Source of the DNA: Patiria pectinifera
Taxonomy: Eukaryota; Echinodermata; Asteroidea; Valvatida; Asterinidae
DNA: 64,000 nucleotides
NCBI GenBank assembly: GCA_029964075.1
Contig: CM057133.1
Location: 13,974,699 to 14,038,698, forward strand
Direction of reading: 5' to 3'
The notes below the pieces were generated by a model. That model had not been told where the DNA came from, did not search any database, and saw only the letters and a list, made by a program, of their open reading frames with translations. Both the position numbers and the translations under genes were made by a program. Shown here in pieces: positions 23,476 to 36,696 of the stretch; position 1 is the first letter of the stretch; each line of letters opens with the position of its first letter.

Positions 23476-26424
23476 CTGTGAACAAGTTATCTATCAGATG
23501 AAAAAATAAGAAACTAATTTACAGCCATTTGCTTTTCATGCATTCTGTTCATTTCAAATAAATAACAACGCTCAAAATCCAAAGAAAAATGTTCAGACCC
23601 TAACCTGTTGAAGTTTCAGCTCAATGGATACACACTTTCAAATAAACAGTTTAAAATATCAATTTCCAAGATAAATGTATCTTTTTTCATCTTTCATTTC
23701 TATTCAATTAAAAATGTATAAGAATGCAAAGTTTTTAAAGTACCGTGGACCGGTCCTGCATTTTTTCTGTTCTTGATTTGGCACTTCCTCTGCGCATGCG
23801 CATTTATACAAGTACGCGAATTACCTCATCAAACAAAATGAATGTGTGGCTCAATAGTTACGGCATTGTTTGGACTGAGTGCCTGATGACCTAGGTTAAC
23901 CGGTTCAAGACAGGGCTGTACGTCATTTTCATTCCGATTCAGATTTATAAACGTTTAAATCAAAGGTAATTTTTCGGAGGTGCTTTTCTCATCAAGTGTC
24001 TTGCCGAAAAGTTCACAGTCCTATCTGATAAAAAAAATGTAGTCCTTTTTCTGTTGATTCATTGTTATATCTCGAATATCAAAAACTTATTTGTAATATA
24101 AAAAAGTGATTGAAAAGGTGTCCTCCGGTGAGCTGTTTTTACGCAAAACGAGACTGGATACAATTCCGTCACAAGAGGGCGTTTTATACCAGCTAAAGAA
24201 TGGACCGTGCGAACAACGCGGTGAGCTGAGGCAGCCTACCCGTCAATAAATAACATGTTCCTTTCTTAATTTTTTAAACAATAAGTAACTATATTTCGAG
24301 GCAAGAAAAGTAAGCCTTAGTCAACTCCAAATTATCACTTACCGATCTCCACTGATATCTTAAAAGATATTACCGCACTACCAGCAACCTATACAATTTG
24401 GTTTTTGCCCATGGCCATGTGCTTACACGAAATGAATCATCGTACGATTTTGCTTTTAGTGAGAATGAATAGTCAAAGACCGGTGCGGTACAAACGTACG
24501 TCATGTACGTGATCCGTCATTCCATGAAAGTGGAACTCGACTGCCGCGCCAGCGTTTGCACGCAGCGCCCCCAACGGCAATGCTCTGTCTAGTGACTTTC
24601 GATTGACGTGAAAGTTAACAACGTTTTTATAAATACAAATGTACTATAGCTAACAAAGTTGTAAAAAAAAAAGTTTTACAGAGAAACAAAATAACAACAT
24701 TTGCTTCACATGAGTTATTTTAAATCGTTATAAAGGTGTATTGCCATAAAGTTGGTTGGAGTTATTTTTTATAAACTTGCTTTTAGGCCAAGTTAAAAAA
24801 AACACCGGTTGATCGTCTGGGTTTCAGGTTTTTTTCTTCAAAAAGAGGAAGATGTGGGCCCCTTTATTTATTGAAAAAAATAGGCTAAAATAGCCAAATT
24901 AGCTTACACGAAATTTACGATAAAGATCTTTACTACTTAAATTTAATTTAGGAAAATGTATGTATATATAAGTACATGAAAAATAATACCAGGTTGTTTT
25001 ATAGCTCATGTTTTACGTAAATATCAAACCTATACATATTATGCATTCACATAATACTCGAAGTGCTTCCACAAAAGATATCCATGTCTGTTACAGTCGA
25101 ACGTCCTTGTTTAAAAACACTGGAACAGTCTAAGTGAATCTATGGGGAAAAAATCACCATCGTTATATTTGCAGTGTCAAAAAAATAACAAATAAAAATT
25201 CTTGATGCATACGTTATAAGTTTAATGTTTAATTTATTTCGTATAATTGTTATGCTGTTGTAGTCCTTTGTAATGTCTGTCCCATTGTCTGTCCCTATAG
25301 GTTAGGGTACAAAAGCATTTTTGCTGCACCAAAACCTAAATGTTGTCTCTTTTTTGTAATAATTTGATAATAAATTAACCCATAAAACATTGTATTTCAA
25401 CTCATTGTAAACACTGTACATTTCCTTTTCCAAAGACAGCATTGAAATAAATGTACTATTTTACATTTCTGGGTTGTTGTCTACTAGTTGATGACAGCAA
25501 AACTTTTTTAAGTTAGTGCTTATTGAACATTGGTAAAGCTATTAGAAGCATCCGAACCGTTCTGACATATCTTTTTAAAAATGTTATGCCTGAAATTCAA
25601 AACGTAAAACAAAATTGATGCAGTCTCAAGAAAGGAAGCGGGTGGGGACGATCAACTTGTATTTTCTTTTTACTTGGCCTTAATGAATGTTATCGGGTTT
25701 TTTGTATACTTCATGAAAAAATGTTTTTGTCCTAGTTCAGCTTTTGCGCTTATACTACAATAATATAAGAATGAGGGTTTGTGATCTCATCACACAAACG
25801 TTTTTTTTTCCATATCATAAATTTCATTTGGCGTATCGAAGTAATTTGAGTTGCAAGTCAGTTCTGAACAAAAATTCTCCAAACCACACATTAGCAAAAG
25901 AAAAATGTTCGTAAATGGCAAAAAAAAAAACTTTTTAAGAGAAAAGAAAACGAAGTAAAAGAAAGGATGTTTTTAAAATCATACCCAGTGGGATTCGAGG
26001 CCATGACATACGGACGCTCTTTATAGTAGCGAATGTGTGGTATGGACAAAAAATCGCCCCCTGAACAAGTGTCATTTTAGACAATGCGAGACTTGAAGTG
26101 AAGACAAATTTTGAAATCGATGCTCTACTCATATCTCCTTTCCTTTTATAGAGATTATATATAATGCGGCTTTTGAAAGTTATTTCTTTGTTTTTGGTAT
26201 ATTTTGTGATATGGATGCTATTTTTGTTTTATTTTTAAATAATGAATTAAGTTTTTTCCCTTTTTCGAAGTGTTCTGGAAAAAAGGAAAAATAGTGGATT
26301 GTTCAGTAGGGCGCCACCAGCAGGCCGATACATCGAAAAGGGGGCGTGTTTTTTTTTCAGCATAAATAAACAAAAGACACCGACAAGGACTTGAAGCTAG
26401 TCTATGTTTGGAACAGCCATCAGC
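23476..26424. other. PANK(A)-PLPBP intergenic spacer
   Basis: A CpG-containing, GC-richer patch at 24120-24610 (ACAAGAGGGCGTTTTATACC, CGCAGCGCCCCCAACGGC) may be the promoter of PANK isoform A. A degenerate tRNA-like head lies near 23848-23930. The rest is AT-rich. Confidence 0.4.
25200..25460 (+). mobile_element. LINE 3'-UTR remnant
   Basis: Block order TGTCTGTCCCATTGTCTGTCCC, GGTTAGGGTACAAAAGC...GCTGCACC and ATTGAAATAAATGTA parallels 51500-51735 (CCGTCAGTCTG, GGGTCAGGGAACAAAAGC...GCTTCACCC, GTTGAAATAAATGT), which follows a reverse-transcriptase C-terminus. No coding part is left here. Confidence 0.45.
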
Positions 26425-26447
26425 CGTCGGGTACAAAATACCCGACG
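26425..26447. promoter_or_regulatory. Perfect 9-bp-stem hairpin upstream of PLPBP
   Basis: CGTCGGGTA, 5-nt loop, TACCCGACG, ending 39 bp before the PLPBP ATG. It lies in the core promoter or 5' UTR; in RNA it would be a GC-rich stem close to the start codon. Function unknown. Confidence 0.5.
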
Positions 26448-26486
26448 TACGTGCATTTAAAAAGGAACACAAACTGTGTGTGCACA

Positions 26487-29400
26487 ATGCAGCGGGTTTT
26501 CAACGCAGTGATGGCTACCGAATCTGAGTTTGGACAGATAGGCAGGGCGTTGCAAGTCGTCCTGCAGCGAACAGAGGCGGCCTGGCAGTCTAGAAACGAG
26601 GTGAGACGAAGTAGTTTGAAGTTTGCGAGATGATTTTGGAAGCAGTTGATGAGTTGTCGCGAATCTGCTCCCCGAATTTGAGGTGGAAAATTTTGGGTCG
26701 AAGTTCATGCATGATGGAAAAGTACTGAGACGTTGTGCGTGCCGCATTCCACATGTATACTTTATGCGTTCATTGTGTACGATATTCAAGGCTAGGCTGC
26801 TAGGCAATGCGGAAGTTAACTTAGTGTTTGCGCTCGAGTCATCAGCTGTTTTGTTAGACGTGTAGTTGATAGGGTTCCAAAAAGTGGGCTTGCACTACTT
26901 GCAGGCCTGGAATTTCGCCTTTTTTTTTGACGAAATTTACATATTGTAGGGCTAAGAGTAAGACAGAACAGAGAAATTAGGAGAAATTTTAATTCAGTAT
27001 TGCCACTATTTTTTCACCAATAAATTAAACTGCCAATCATTCAACTAAGTGCACCTTTTTGGAACTTGGGCAAATGTATCGTCAGACCTCCTAATAATAT
27101 GGTCCTATTTCAAGAAAATATGGTCCTATTTCAAGAAATTGGGAGAAATTTTAATTCAGTATTGCCACTATTTTTCCACCAATAAATTAAACTGCCAATC
27201 ATGCCAATCATTCAAGTGCACCTTTTTGGAACTTGGGCAAATGTATCGTCAGACCTCCTAATAATATGGTCCTATTTCAAGAAAATATGGTCCTATTTCA
27301 AGAAATTGGGAGAAATTTTAATTCAGTATTGCCACTATTTTTCCACCAATAAATTAAACTGCCAATCATTCAAGTGCACCTTTTTGGAACTTGGGCAAAT
27401 GTATCGTCAGACCTCCTAATAATATGGTCCTATTTCGATGCACTTGCATTCAATTTGCGTTGGACAGTGCGTGAGCGTTGCAAGCCTTACTTGGCCGATT
27501 ATGGTGACTCAAAGATATTCATAATTTTGGACTTGGTAACATTTTTGTTCTGAGAACATGTTTTGTTTAAAATATAAATACTGATTTACCCAAGTTTCAA
27601 GAACACATTTGCACATTTTGATTTTTTGTAGCAAATGATACTTAATGTTTGTCTTCATTATAATGCACAAAAGGAAAAAATAGTGCTTCCCTATTTAAAG
27701 AGAAAACCCTATACCACTTGGATGATTTTAAACAAATTAAAAACTTTGTTAATATGATTTTCCTTCATCCCAACTCAAAAAAGTGAAAAACATAATTTTT
27801 TTGGAAGGAATAGTGCATCCTGACGCCACTTTTTTCATCATTATCTCAATGAAGGTCTGTCATTGCAAAAACGTTGAAAAAGACATGAATCTGGGACTGA
27901 AAAACATTTGCAATTTGGTTAAGAAATACTTTCAAAAATACAATCATCGCAGAGAGTGCGCAAGTATTCCTGTGTCATCAATATTCATGTTTGGAATGGT
28001 TCTTTCTTTGTTCCCCGACTTTCGCGGCAGAATGTGTCCAGAGAATCACCCAACCTGAGGCTAGTGGCTGTTACCAAGACTAAACCAAAAGAGATGGTCC
28101 TAGAAGCCTACAAACACGGACAGAAAAACTTTGGAGAGAATTATGTAGGTGTACAACTCGGACAGTTGTGTCATTACAGAGTCCTTTTTAAACTTTGAAA
28201 ATACTTCTTTAAAAGTTTAAGAAGTATGTCAGTGATGTATTAAACTTAAACTTTTCAAAATTAACCCTATCCCACCTTGATCCTCCAAAATCTTTCTGGT
28301 GATTATGGAGAATTTTGGAAGATTGAGGATGAATGGTGTTTGAGAAACATGATGATTTTGGAGGATTGAGGATAAATGGTGTTCAAGCACATGTGGATTT
28401 TGGAGGATTGAGGACGAGTGGTGTTCAAGCACATAAGGATTTTGGAGGATTGAGGATGAATGGTGTTTGAAGAGGGGAGGATTTTGGAGGATTGAGGCTG
28501 AATGCATTTTGAGAGGCAGGACTGTCTGATGATTTTGAAGGATTGAGGCGTTGGGTAACCTTCATTTGAACTTAAGTGCAAAATGTTGAAAATGGAGGAT
28601 GGTTCCTAGCAAAAAGGGCCTGGGGGTTGGGGTTAAAGTTTCTTTTTATATTTTGAGTACTTAAAACCTTGTTTATACAAAATCTGTTCTTATACCACTG
28701 ATATGTAAATTTATAATATTCTTGCTGTGCATATATGTTCTTGTTCGATTGACAGTGTGCTTTTCATTCACATATTAAAAACCTAGGTACAAGAATTAGT
28801 GGAGAAATCTAATGACGAGGAGCTATTGAAGGCCTGCAATGAGATAAGGTGGCACTTCATCGGTCATCTGCAGACCAACAAAGTGAAAAAGGTCCTCGGT
28901 GAGTCCAGCATGTGATTTCTGATAAAATGCAATAACCCATCCAATCCAGTGTAATTTTTTTTTTAACCAGTTTGCGTCGGAGGACGTGATAACATGCACT
29001 GGCTGTTTTTATACACAGGCACGGATTAAAACGTCAAGATTGCCTCGACTCGCCTCCGGGTGACGTCTAAACACGCTAATCCCTCGTGCCTTTTGTACAC
29101 AAACCAAGTGGTCCGTGTGTGGATCTTGTATTGGCCGTTGTGCATGGCCTATTGTGCACACCCTGGTGTATTGAAACATGTGAGGTTTCGGCAAGAAATA
29201 TCGTACAAATAATGTTGAAATTACTCTTGCGAATCAGTATTTGTGGCGTTTGGCTGTATATCAGAAGTTGGCTAAAAAAAATTGCCTTTTGTGAAAACCA
29301 AAATTTTTGGCAAAAATAATCCCGGCGCGAAGCAGTTAAATTCTGCATTGGCTACAACAAGAGTTTATTTGCAGCCGGTAGAAATATAATTTTTTTTTTA

Positions 29401-31761
29401 CGTATTGAATGAATTTCTTCCTTTTGCAGAGTCGCCAAACCTGTACATGGTGGAAACTGTGGACTCGCTGAAGCTAGCCAACGAGCTGAACAAGACTTGG
29501 CAGAAGCTGGCCAAAGGTCGCAGGCTCAAGGTCATGGTGCAGATCAACACGAGCGGAGAAGAACGTGAGTGTAATCACAAAACTCAACCCTAACAATCCC
29601 CATCCAGTCAAACTCCAACACCAGGGTTTGTTGGAATCTGTTGGAGTGAGTACTGCACTAGTAAACTGATTATGCTTTACATGGGCTTAGGCATACCACC
29701 AAAATTTGAATTGAATTAAAATAAATAGTAAGTAATAAGTACAACTTGAAATGTTGATCAACACAATACAAATACCTTGATACATGAGCAATGAAATAAT
29801 TTAAAAGCAAGCTTAAAGTTGAATATAATTATGCTTACAGTTGAATATAATTATGCATACAGGTCTTCCGCTGTTTGTGTTTGCTGTGTCTGTCCTATTG
29901 GAATGGCTGAGATGACCAAAGCTTGTCTAATCTTACGAAGTGCACATTTTTCTTATCCTGCAGAAAAGCACGGCGTTTCACCGTCAGAATGCTGCGACCT
30001 CTACGACCACATCAGGCAGAATTGTAGCGCCCTGGATGTTGTGGGTATCATGACGATTGGTGCCTTCGATCACGACCTGAGCAAGGGACCCAATCCCGAT
30101 TTCCAGGTGAGACAAACGATCAAACCAACCCAAGTTTTCTCACCAACGAAAATTAATAGGTGTGCGCGGACCTATGTACTTATAACTCAGTGGTTCTTGA
30201 GTCTGGAGTGTTGGATGGTAGCTCATTGCAACCGATGAAAACTGGTGTGCAAATGAATACATATTTTCATCGGATGACGTTATCCCGCCCACACCTGTTG
30301 CCAAATTAAAAGAACATCTGCAAGTAAGCTGAAGAGTGGGAAAATAATAATCTCAGTGTTTTCAAAAGTAGCTGTCCGAACTAGAGAATTAATATAGACG
30401 AGTACTCTGAACTTGGCTAATGACGTCATCCTCATTCAGTTGATGTAATCAGGGCATGTTCTGTTATTCAGGCAAAGCGTTGTCATTTGGCTATTAGTGA
30501 CTATCTTTTCCCAAATACCAAGACGTTGTTTCAGGAACCGTCCTGAATCTGCAAAAATCCAACACAGTGCAGTAAATTAACCCTATAACCACCTAGGCAC
30601 TTTTGGCTAGGATCCATCCTCGGTCCTTCAAAAACCTCCAATTGCCACCATGTAAACGTTGGACACAGCCTCAATCCTCCAAAATCATGCGTTGTTTCTT
30701 GGATTTGTTCAGTGGAGGGGTGACCACTGCCTCAATCCTTCAAAATCCACCAACAATCACTGTTAATATGTTGAGGCAGTGCCGATGATATCCAGAAGCA
30801 ATGCAGATGGTATTTAGTATAATGTAGGCCTCAATTATGTATGGCTGAGCATAATGCACGCTACATCCTACAGACCTTGACACAATGCATGCCTCAATCC
30901 ATTCAGCCTCAATCCTCCAAAATCCTTCAAAACCGCCTGGTTGATTTTGGAGGATTGAGGAGGGTTATGATTAGGGTTAATACAACAGGCAGAGGTGAAA
31001 AATATATCCTAAAAACAAACGATTAACTATTTACACCTTTTCCCACTTCCTCTAGACCCTCATCCAGTGCAGGGAAGTAATCTGCAGTAAGTTTGGCCTG
31101 GCCAAGGAGGCCATTGAGCTCAGCATGGGAATGTCCAATGACTTTGAACATGCGGTAAGTTTCTTAGCTTGTAGAAAAGTCCATAAAAGTCTACGGAAAT
31201 ATAGACCGCTAATGTTACGTAAAGTGGTAAAACCGATTCTTGAGAAAATGGCATTTATAATTTTGCAGAACTGCAAAATTTTGTGTTACGAATGCACAGT
31301 CATCTCGTAAAATGAGATGAAATAGGTTTTAAAGATGTTTGCCAGGACAACAAAAAATTGAAAAAGGTAGCACAGTACTTACAGATTAAGGTTCAGCTGA
31401 AAACAAAAATACCAACCTCCCCTTCAAATTTTTGTTCCACTGTACTGCAAAATTTCCGACTTTAATGTGATTTCATGACGACAGGTCACATATGTCTGTG
31501 AAGCACATTTCGTTTGCTATGTTGTAACAAGAATTAAAATATCCCCTCCCCCCCCCCCCTAACAAAAAACAGATTGAAGTCGGGAGCACCAACATCCGGG
31601 TCGGCAGCACGATATTCGGAGCTCGAAACTACAAACCCAAAGTGGAGGTGGCCCAACAAGATCCCGTGGAGAAGGCATCGAAAGAGCAGGCGCCCGCTGA
31701 GCGGCACGGGGAAAGCAGTCACCAAGATCACATCAGCGGTATGGCCAATCTTGCCCTATAA
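26487..31761 (+). CDS. PLPBP: Pyridoxal phosphate homeostasis protein (PLPBP/PROSC, YggS family), 7 exons, 301 aa
   Basis: A PLP-binding TIM-barrel protein without known catalysis that buffers free pyridoxal 5'-phosphate in cytosol and mitochondria. Exons: 26487-26600, 28031-28144, 28787-28898, 29430-29564, 29964-30106, 31056-31154, 31573-31761 (stop TAA 31759-31761); all GT-AG with consistent phase. Family motifs in order: LVAVTKTKP (PLP Lys about residue 54), [78 protein letters not shown] and [17 protein letters not shown], the phosphate-binding end of the barrel. Start chosen at 26487; a second in-frame Met lies 8 codons on. The C-terminal ~43 residues after GARNY are charged and longer than in human (275 aa). 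A donor-like site near 31738 leaves a further 3' exon possible. A polyA signal AATAAA candidate lies at 32910. Confidence 0.95.
26976..27435. repeat. ~160-bp tandem repeat, 2.8 copies (PLPBP intron 1)
   Basis: GGAACTTGGGCAAATGTATC recurs at 27061, 27228 and 27386. Each full unit also contains a doubled AATATGGTCCTATTTCAAGA. Copies are almost identical, so the duplication is recent. Confidence 0.95.
28261..28636. mobile_element. TTAA-flanked MITE, copy c, with internal ~42-bp tandem repeat (PLPBP intron 2)
   Basis: TTAA-CCCTATCCC ... GGTTGGGG-TTAA. The interior (28300-28550) is 6-7 copies of ATTTTGGAGGATTGAGGATG with spacer. Confidence 0.75.
28963..29339. mobile_element. TTAA-flanked MITE of the CCAGTT family, copy 1 (PLPBP intron 3)
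   Basis: TTAA-CCAGTTTGCGTCGG ... CCCGGCGCGAAGCAG-TTAA. Same termini as 60383-60633. Interior non-coding. Confidence 0.65.
30577..30980. mobile_element. TTAA-flanked MITE, copy d (PLPBP intron 5)
   Basis: TTAA-CCCTATAACC ... GATTAGGG-TTAA with CTCAATCCTCCAAAATCC internal motifs; ends 75 bp before the exon-6 acceptor. Confidence 0.75.
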
Positions 31762-33724
31762 CGGTTCAATGATATGTACTGGATGTGAAAATGGAAGTTA
31801 CCTGACAGATGTTGGTGTAGTTTTTTGACTGCCGTTACGTTGTACAGGTGATAGGTGGCACCTCCCCTTTTGTATCGAAGGGCCCAGTTATAACATGGGA
31901 AATGGTGGTCGACATGATTTGCGGTCAGTTATAAAGGATGGTGCCTTCCACGACAGTGGAACCTTATAAGCGGACACTAACCCCAACTCTCCAGCACGAT
32001 TTACTAGTACCCATCCTGGCAAACACCATATTGGAAACCGCACACACATATTTCTGACTTTGATTCTGGAGGTGTGCCAAACCAGTGTTAAAGACTGTCA
32101 GTTTAGGGGTACTGTACCCATCCTGACAGATTCCAACAAAACATGCCGCTGGGCTTTGATGGGTTGAGTTCGGTTATGGTTAATGAGCATACCTGCTGTT
32201 GAGACGAGACACAAACCTCCCAAATCTTGAAATCTGTGGTCCGTCTTGAAGTAATGTAGGATGCAATCATGCTAACTTGGTTCTGAATGTGCACAAAGCT
32301 ATGTATAGTGTTTTTCGCGTAAGCGTCAGGCATCGTCGGCAATGCGTTATATTATCTCTTCGAGTGGTCTCCCCCAACTCTCCCTTTCTTAAGGTTGAGG
32401 GGGTACTTGTGCCGGAGCCCATTTACCAAAGAAGTTTGAACTCTTAGGGGATCCCAAGTTGTGTACGGAGCCCATATACCAAAGAGGTTTGAATTTTTTG
32501 GGGATCCGAAGTTGTAAAGGAAAATTGGTAAAAAGTTAATCTAAATAGTGTACTCCTATTCAGTTCTCCCAAGCAACTACGCAATATCACTGTGCTGTAG
32601 CAAAATGGATTTACTTTGATAAAAAAACCCAACTTTTCAAAGTCACGTTCAAGTTCACCAAACCATCACAGTCTTCAATTGTATAAAGTTTTCTGTTCTG
32701 CATTTTCTGTTAGAGAACTCATAAAATACCGACATTTAAAGACTTGTATTGAATTAATTAATAAGCTTGTGGTAAAACTTTTAAAAATTTATATTATATT
32801 GAAAAGTTTGTACTGTCACCAAAAGTGAAGGTAATTTATCAATTAAATTGGACAAGTTTCAAACGAAAATGCCCAGGGAGTTTTAAGTTACAGTAAAACT
32901 GTAGTCCAGAATAAAAAAAAAAGGCTTGCATTAAGTAATATACCAAAGGTTTCCTGACAAGTCTATTTTTTTTTTTGTGATTAAAAAGTGTTTGGGAATT
33001 TCTTGTTTATTATGAAATATGGTATCCATACAATTGAAGCTATTGTAAATCGGAAGCAGGCTATTAAAAAACTAAACTGTTGAAATTTCAGCTCAGTAGG
33101 TATACCTTTTGAGAAAGCTGTAAAAATTCTTCCTTTTTTTCGACGCAAAGCATAGGTTTCGTTTGAAAGTGCGATGATTCAATGATTTCACAGGATTGCT
33201 TACGATCAAGTGGGCTATTTGAAGTAGTTTCATTTTTTGAATGTTTGCAAATGGCGTCCAATACCTTGCAATTTTGATTCAAATTATTTACCCTGACCCC
33301 TTGGGTATATTATACTGGAAAGTATCCTGAATCCGCCAAAATCCATCAATTTTGCCATGAAAAAAATATTTTGGTGGTTCAGTGTTTTTGTGCGCATGTG
33401 TAAATATGTTTTTGGGTATCCATTTGACGCCACGTTTCTGGTCACGGTCGCGAAAACACGCCCCTGATTAACTGTGAATTCTAACCTCAGTATGGAACAG
33501 ATTATTATGCGTTGTTGCTTTTAAACAGTACAAAATGGACAGTTTTCATGACTGCTGATACCTCAATACCATGTACCAAAGTCTTGACAACAAACCAAAA
33601 AGTAGAATAATTGTGAATTCTAACCTCTGTATGGAACAGATTGTTATGGTCAATCTGTTTTTAACAGTAACAAATATGGACAGTTTTCATGACTGCTAAT
33701 TCGTAAATTCAAGGAACTTTAAGA
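31762..33724. other. PLPBP 3' flank, no further gene
   Basis: A decayed TTAACCC-type element (31977-32185), and a block at 32190-32470 shared in pieces with 42290-42730 (TTCTGAATGTGCACAAAG, GTCAGGC(A/G)TCGTCGGC, GGGGGTACTTGTGC). AATAAA at 32910 may be the PLPBP polyA signal. Confidence 0.45.
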
Positions 33725-34160
33725 TTATGTACAACATTTGCTTTTGCTGCGATTTTCGGAAATTGATGAGTTTGAGGGTTAGGATTTTACAGCCAATAAT
33801 GTTACACTGACCTGTTTTAAAGTTTTGTGTTCGTAGATGTTGGAAAACCTAGAAAAAAAATGCTGTTCTTAAAGTCTGGTTCCCCTGACCCTGCTTCAGA
33901 CGAAACAGTGCAATTTATAGACGTCCGGGAATTGTAAGGTCATGGAACCAGTCTAGCTGGCTTGCACCCGTTCATGGATGTGTAACCGATTGCAAACAAA
34001 ATGTGGACTAAATACTAAAGTAAGTAAATTGGGGGCAGTTTTTGGAAAAAGTCAGTTTTTTCCTGATGGTCGACGGACCATCGTTGGAAATTGATACAAA
34101 AATTCCACTCGGCACACCAGGTGCCATGATTTCACCGGATGCTTGAGACTATCATTAACT
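33725..34160. repeat. Dispersed repeat family G, copy 3
   Basis: Same blocks as 11520-11890; the palindrome at ~34059-34086 is partly decayed (GATGGTC-GACG-GACCATCGTTGG). Confidence 0.65.
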
Positions 34161-36034
34161 GACAGTCGAGCAAGGTATTTCATAATAATTTGGTAGTTTT
34201 TTGGGAGTTTTTTTTTATGTTTGGAAATGTTGTATATTATCTCAAGGTCTTGATAGCAAACCAAATAGTAAACTAGAGGACAAAGCAAAAAGTAAATTAA
34301 TTGAGAATTTCAACCTCGGTATGGGACAGAGTATTACAATCAGTCCGTTTTAAACAGTAAAAACATGGACGTTTTCATTACTTAGGTCTGTCTGCTTGTA
34401 ATATTTGTACATATGTTTGCAAGTGTAAAAATATTTCTAAAAAAATAAAATATGTATATTAATAACAAGAGTGGAAAATTACAATGGAATGAAGTTACGA
34501 CAAGAGTGTGATAAATTGTATTCCTTTATTGTGTTGTATATGAGTAAAACATGAACAGGCAGTATTGAGCCAGTAAGTTTGCAGGGTGCTCGCTGGAAAA
34601 AAAGGCCAAGTAAAAAAAAAAAAGTTCTCTTTTTTTTCTTTTCTAATGGCGGATTTTCCAAGATAGCAGATGGATTCTTCCATTTTCTCAACTCTTTTGT
34701 GCCCAAAGGAGTCGTCCCCCTTTCTATCAGATTCTGAACTTGCCTACGTACATAGCAACCTTTTTTCTGAAAACAAATAAAAAGACACAAGATACTGCAA
34801 ATATCTGATTAAAAAAAACAAAAGAGGCGGGCGGGGACAAAAGAGGCGGGTGGGGAAAAGGAAGTGGGCAGGGAAGACAAACTGGTTTATTCTTTTTACT
34901 TGGCCTAACAGAAAGCATGTTGCAACCTGACGCCACTTTTTTCTTCATATATAATCTCAATAAAGGTCAGTCATTGCCCACATATTGAAAAGATATGAAT
35001 CTGGGACTGAGAAATTTGTCAATTTTGTTAGGAAATACTTCGAAATTTTACCCGACTCTCCATAGACTTTGTACACAACTGCTGAAGTGGTGTCTGGATG
35101 CTACAGTCTTTACGGCCTAACCATGTAACTTTCTGGCCAGGGCAAAATTGTTTCTTACAGGAATTTGTAAACATTTATTGTGTATACAGCAGGAACTGTT
35201 TTCCAAAATGCATTTTATTTATTGTCATTTCCTCCCATCCCTTTTACAGGTACAATACTGTACACTAAAAATATTTAGCACCCCCCCCCCAAACAAAATG
35301 GAAATATCAAAATAGAATACATTGACAAGTTATTGAAAATGTATCATAAACAGGCAAAACAAAAATTGAGAACTGCTTACTGGATTTGAATCAACAAATC
35401 TCGTGTAAACGAAAACGTGAAGTCTCAAATGCTTTAAATTAAATTGTTACCGATTGTTATACATAAATTTGCATCAGAAATTGTATAACATCATACATGA
35501 TCAAAAATCATAACAAAAGAATTGAGTATTTTTAAAATCAGATACGAAACTGTACATGTACGGTTAACTGCGAAAGATGAGAGTAAGAGAGCTCTTTTGA
35601 GTTGTAAGAAAATGGTTCTGCTAGACATTGTCTTCCGAAGACAATCTTAGCCAAGTTATTGAAGCATTGCGTGTTAACAACTGGTTTCCCCACTTTCATA
35701 CCATTCAAAAAGAGATCTTTTTTCCGTTGGTGTTTCTCAAAAACCTCATTTCAATTTTATCTATACAGATAATTATTTATACCGGAAAATCATTTCACGG
35801 CAGAAACAAATGATTTTTGAACATACTTCGCTTGAATGGGTCGGGTCCCTATGCTATGGACAAGTTTTCTTACAAAGAGCGCGACTACACAAAATGATAC
35901 CAGTATCATTAAATGATGGTGGGTAGAGTGGAGTGGAACGAGATGGAATCAAAAAATGGGATGCTAAGTACTAGACAAGTTGATTACAAGTACAATCACA
36001 AGTTGCATCAAAAGTGAGGTCACACGTAATAGAA
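34161..36034. other. Intergenic, no gene
   Basis: GGCGGGTGGGG..., CCTGACGCCACTTTTTTC and AATCTGGGACTGA blocks (34820-35040) recur at 25630-25690, 27815-27930 and, inverted, 50345-50450: another dispersed family. A C10 run lies at 35281. Confidence 0.45.
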
Positions 36035-36238
36035 TTAACCCTTACTCCCTACTGTCTTTTACTAAGTACTGGACCAAGTCCGCCAAAATCCATCAATCAC
36101 ACTGCTTCCAATGCATGCTTTGCTTTAGGCCTCCAGGCCCAAGTCCACCATACTCCATCAAAAACAAACCAGGCCTGCAGGACCAAGTCCCCCAAAATGG
36201 GGGGATGGGTTTGATGGAGTTGGAGAGGTTAGGATTAA
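36035..36238. mobile_element. TTAA-flanked MITE, copy f
   Basis: TTAA-CCCTTACTCC ... GGTTAGGA-TTAA, 204 bp, with CAAGTCC.CCAAAAT internal motifs; 20 bp from the next element. Confidence 0.65.
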
Positions 36239-36257
36239 TGACAAAGAAAGACCTTCC

Positions 36258-36477
36258 TTAACCCTAACCCCTTCAGTGATTTACTTGGAACCTTCCTCAC
36301 TCTTGCAAAACCCAACACCGTATGGTAAACTCAACACCCAAACTGTTGGACTCTGATCATGGTGGTATGCCTGACCCCATGTAAAGCATAATCAGTTTAC
36401 TAGTGCAGTCCTCACTCCAACAGATTGCAACAAAACATGCCGTTAGATTCTGAAGGGTTGGGGATGGTTAGGGTTAA
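36258..36477. mobile_element. TTAA-flanked MITE, copy g
   Basis: TTAA-CCCTAACCCC ... GGTTAGGG-TTAA, 220 bp; adjacent to copy f in tandem-like order. Interior matches pieces of 29590-29680 and 31990-32180. Confidence 0.75.
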
Positions 36478-36696
36478 AGTTCAACTGAACAGCATGAGAC
36501 TGGATTTACTTGTGACCGACTTGTGAGAAGTTGACCACAACCCGGCTATATGCTACCATGCGTCAAAATTGGATCCATGCAGTTTGTTGCACACCAGCCT
36601 TCACTGCAATTTTCACCACCAGGTAAAGTTTAATGTATTCTACAGACGGGCCTGCTTACAGCCTCAACTAGAAAGCACTCAGAGAGCACAAACCTC

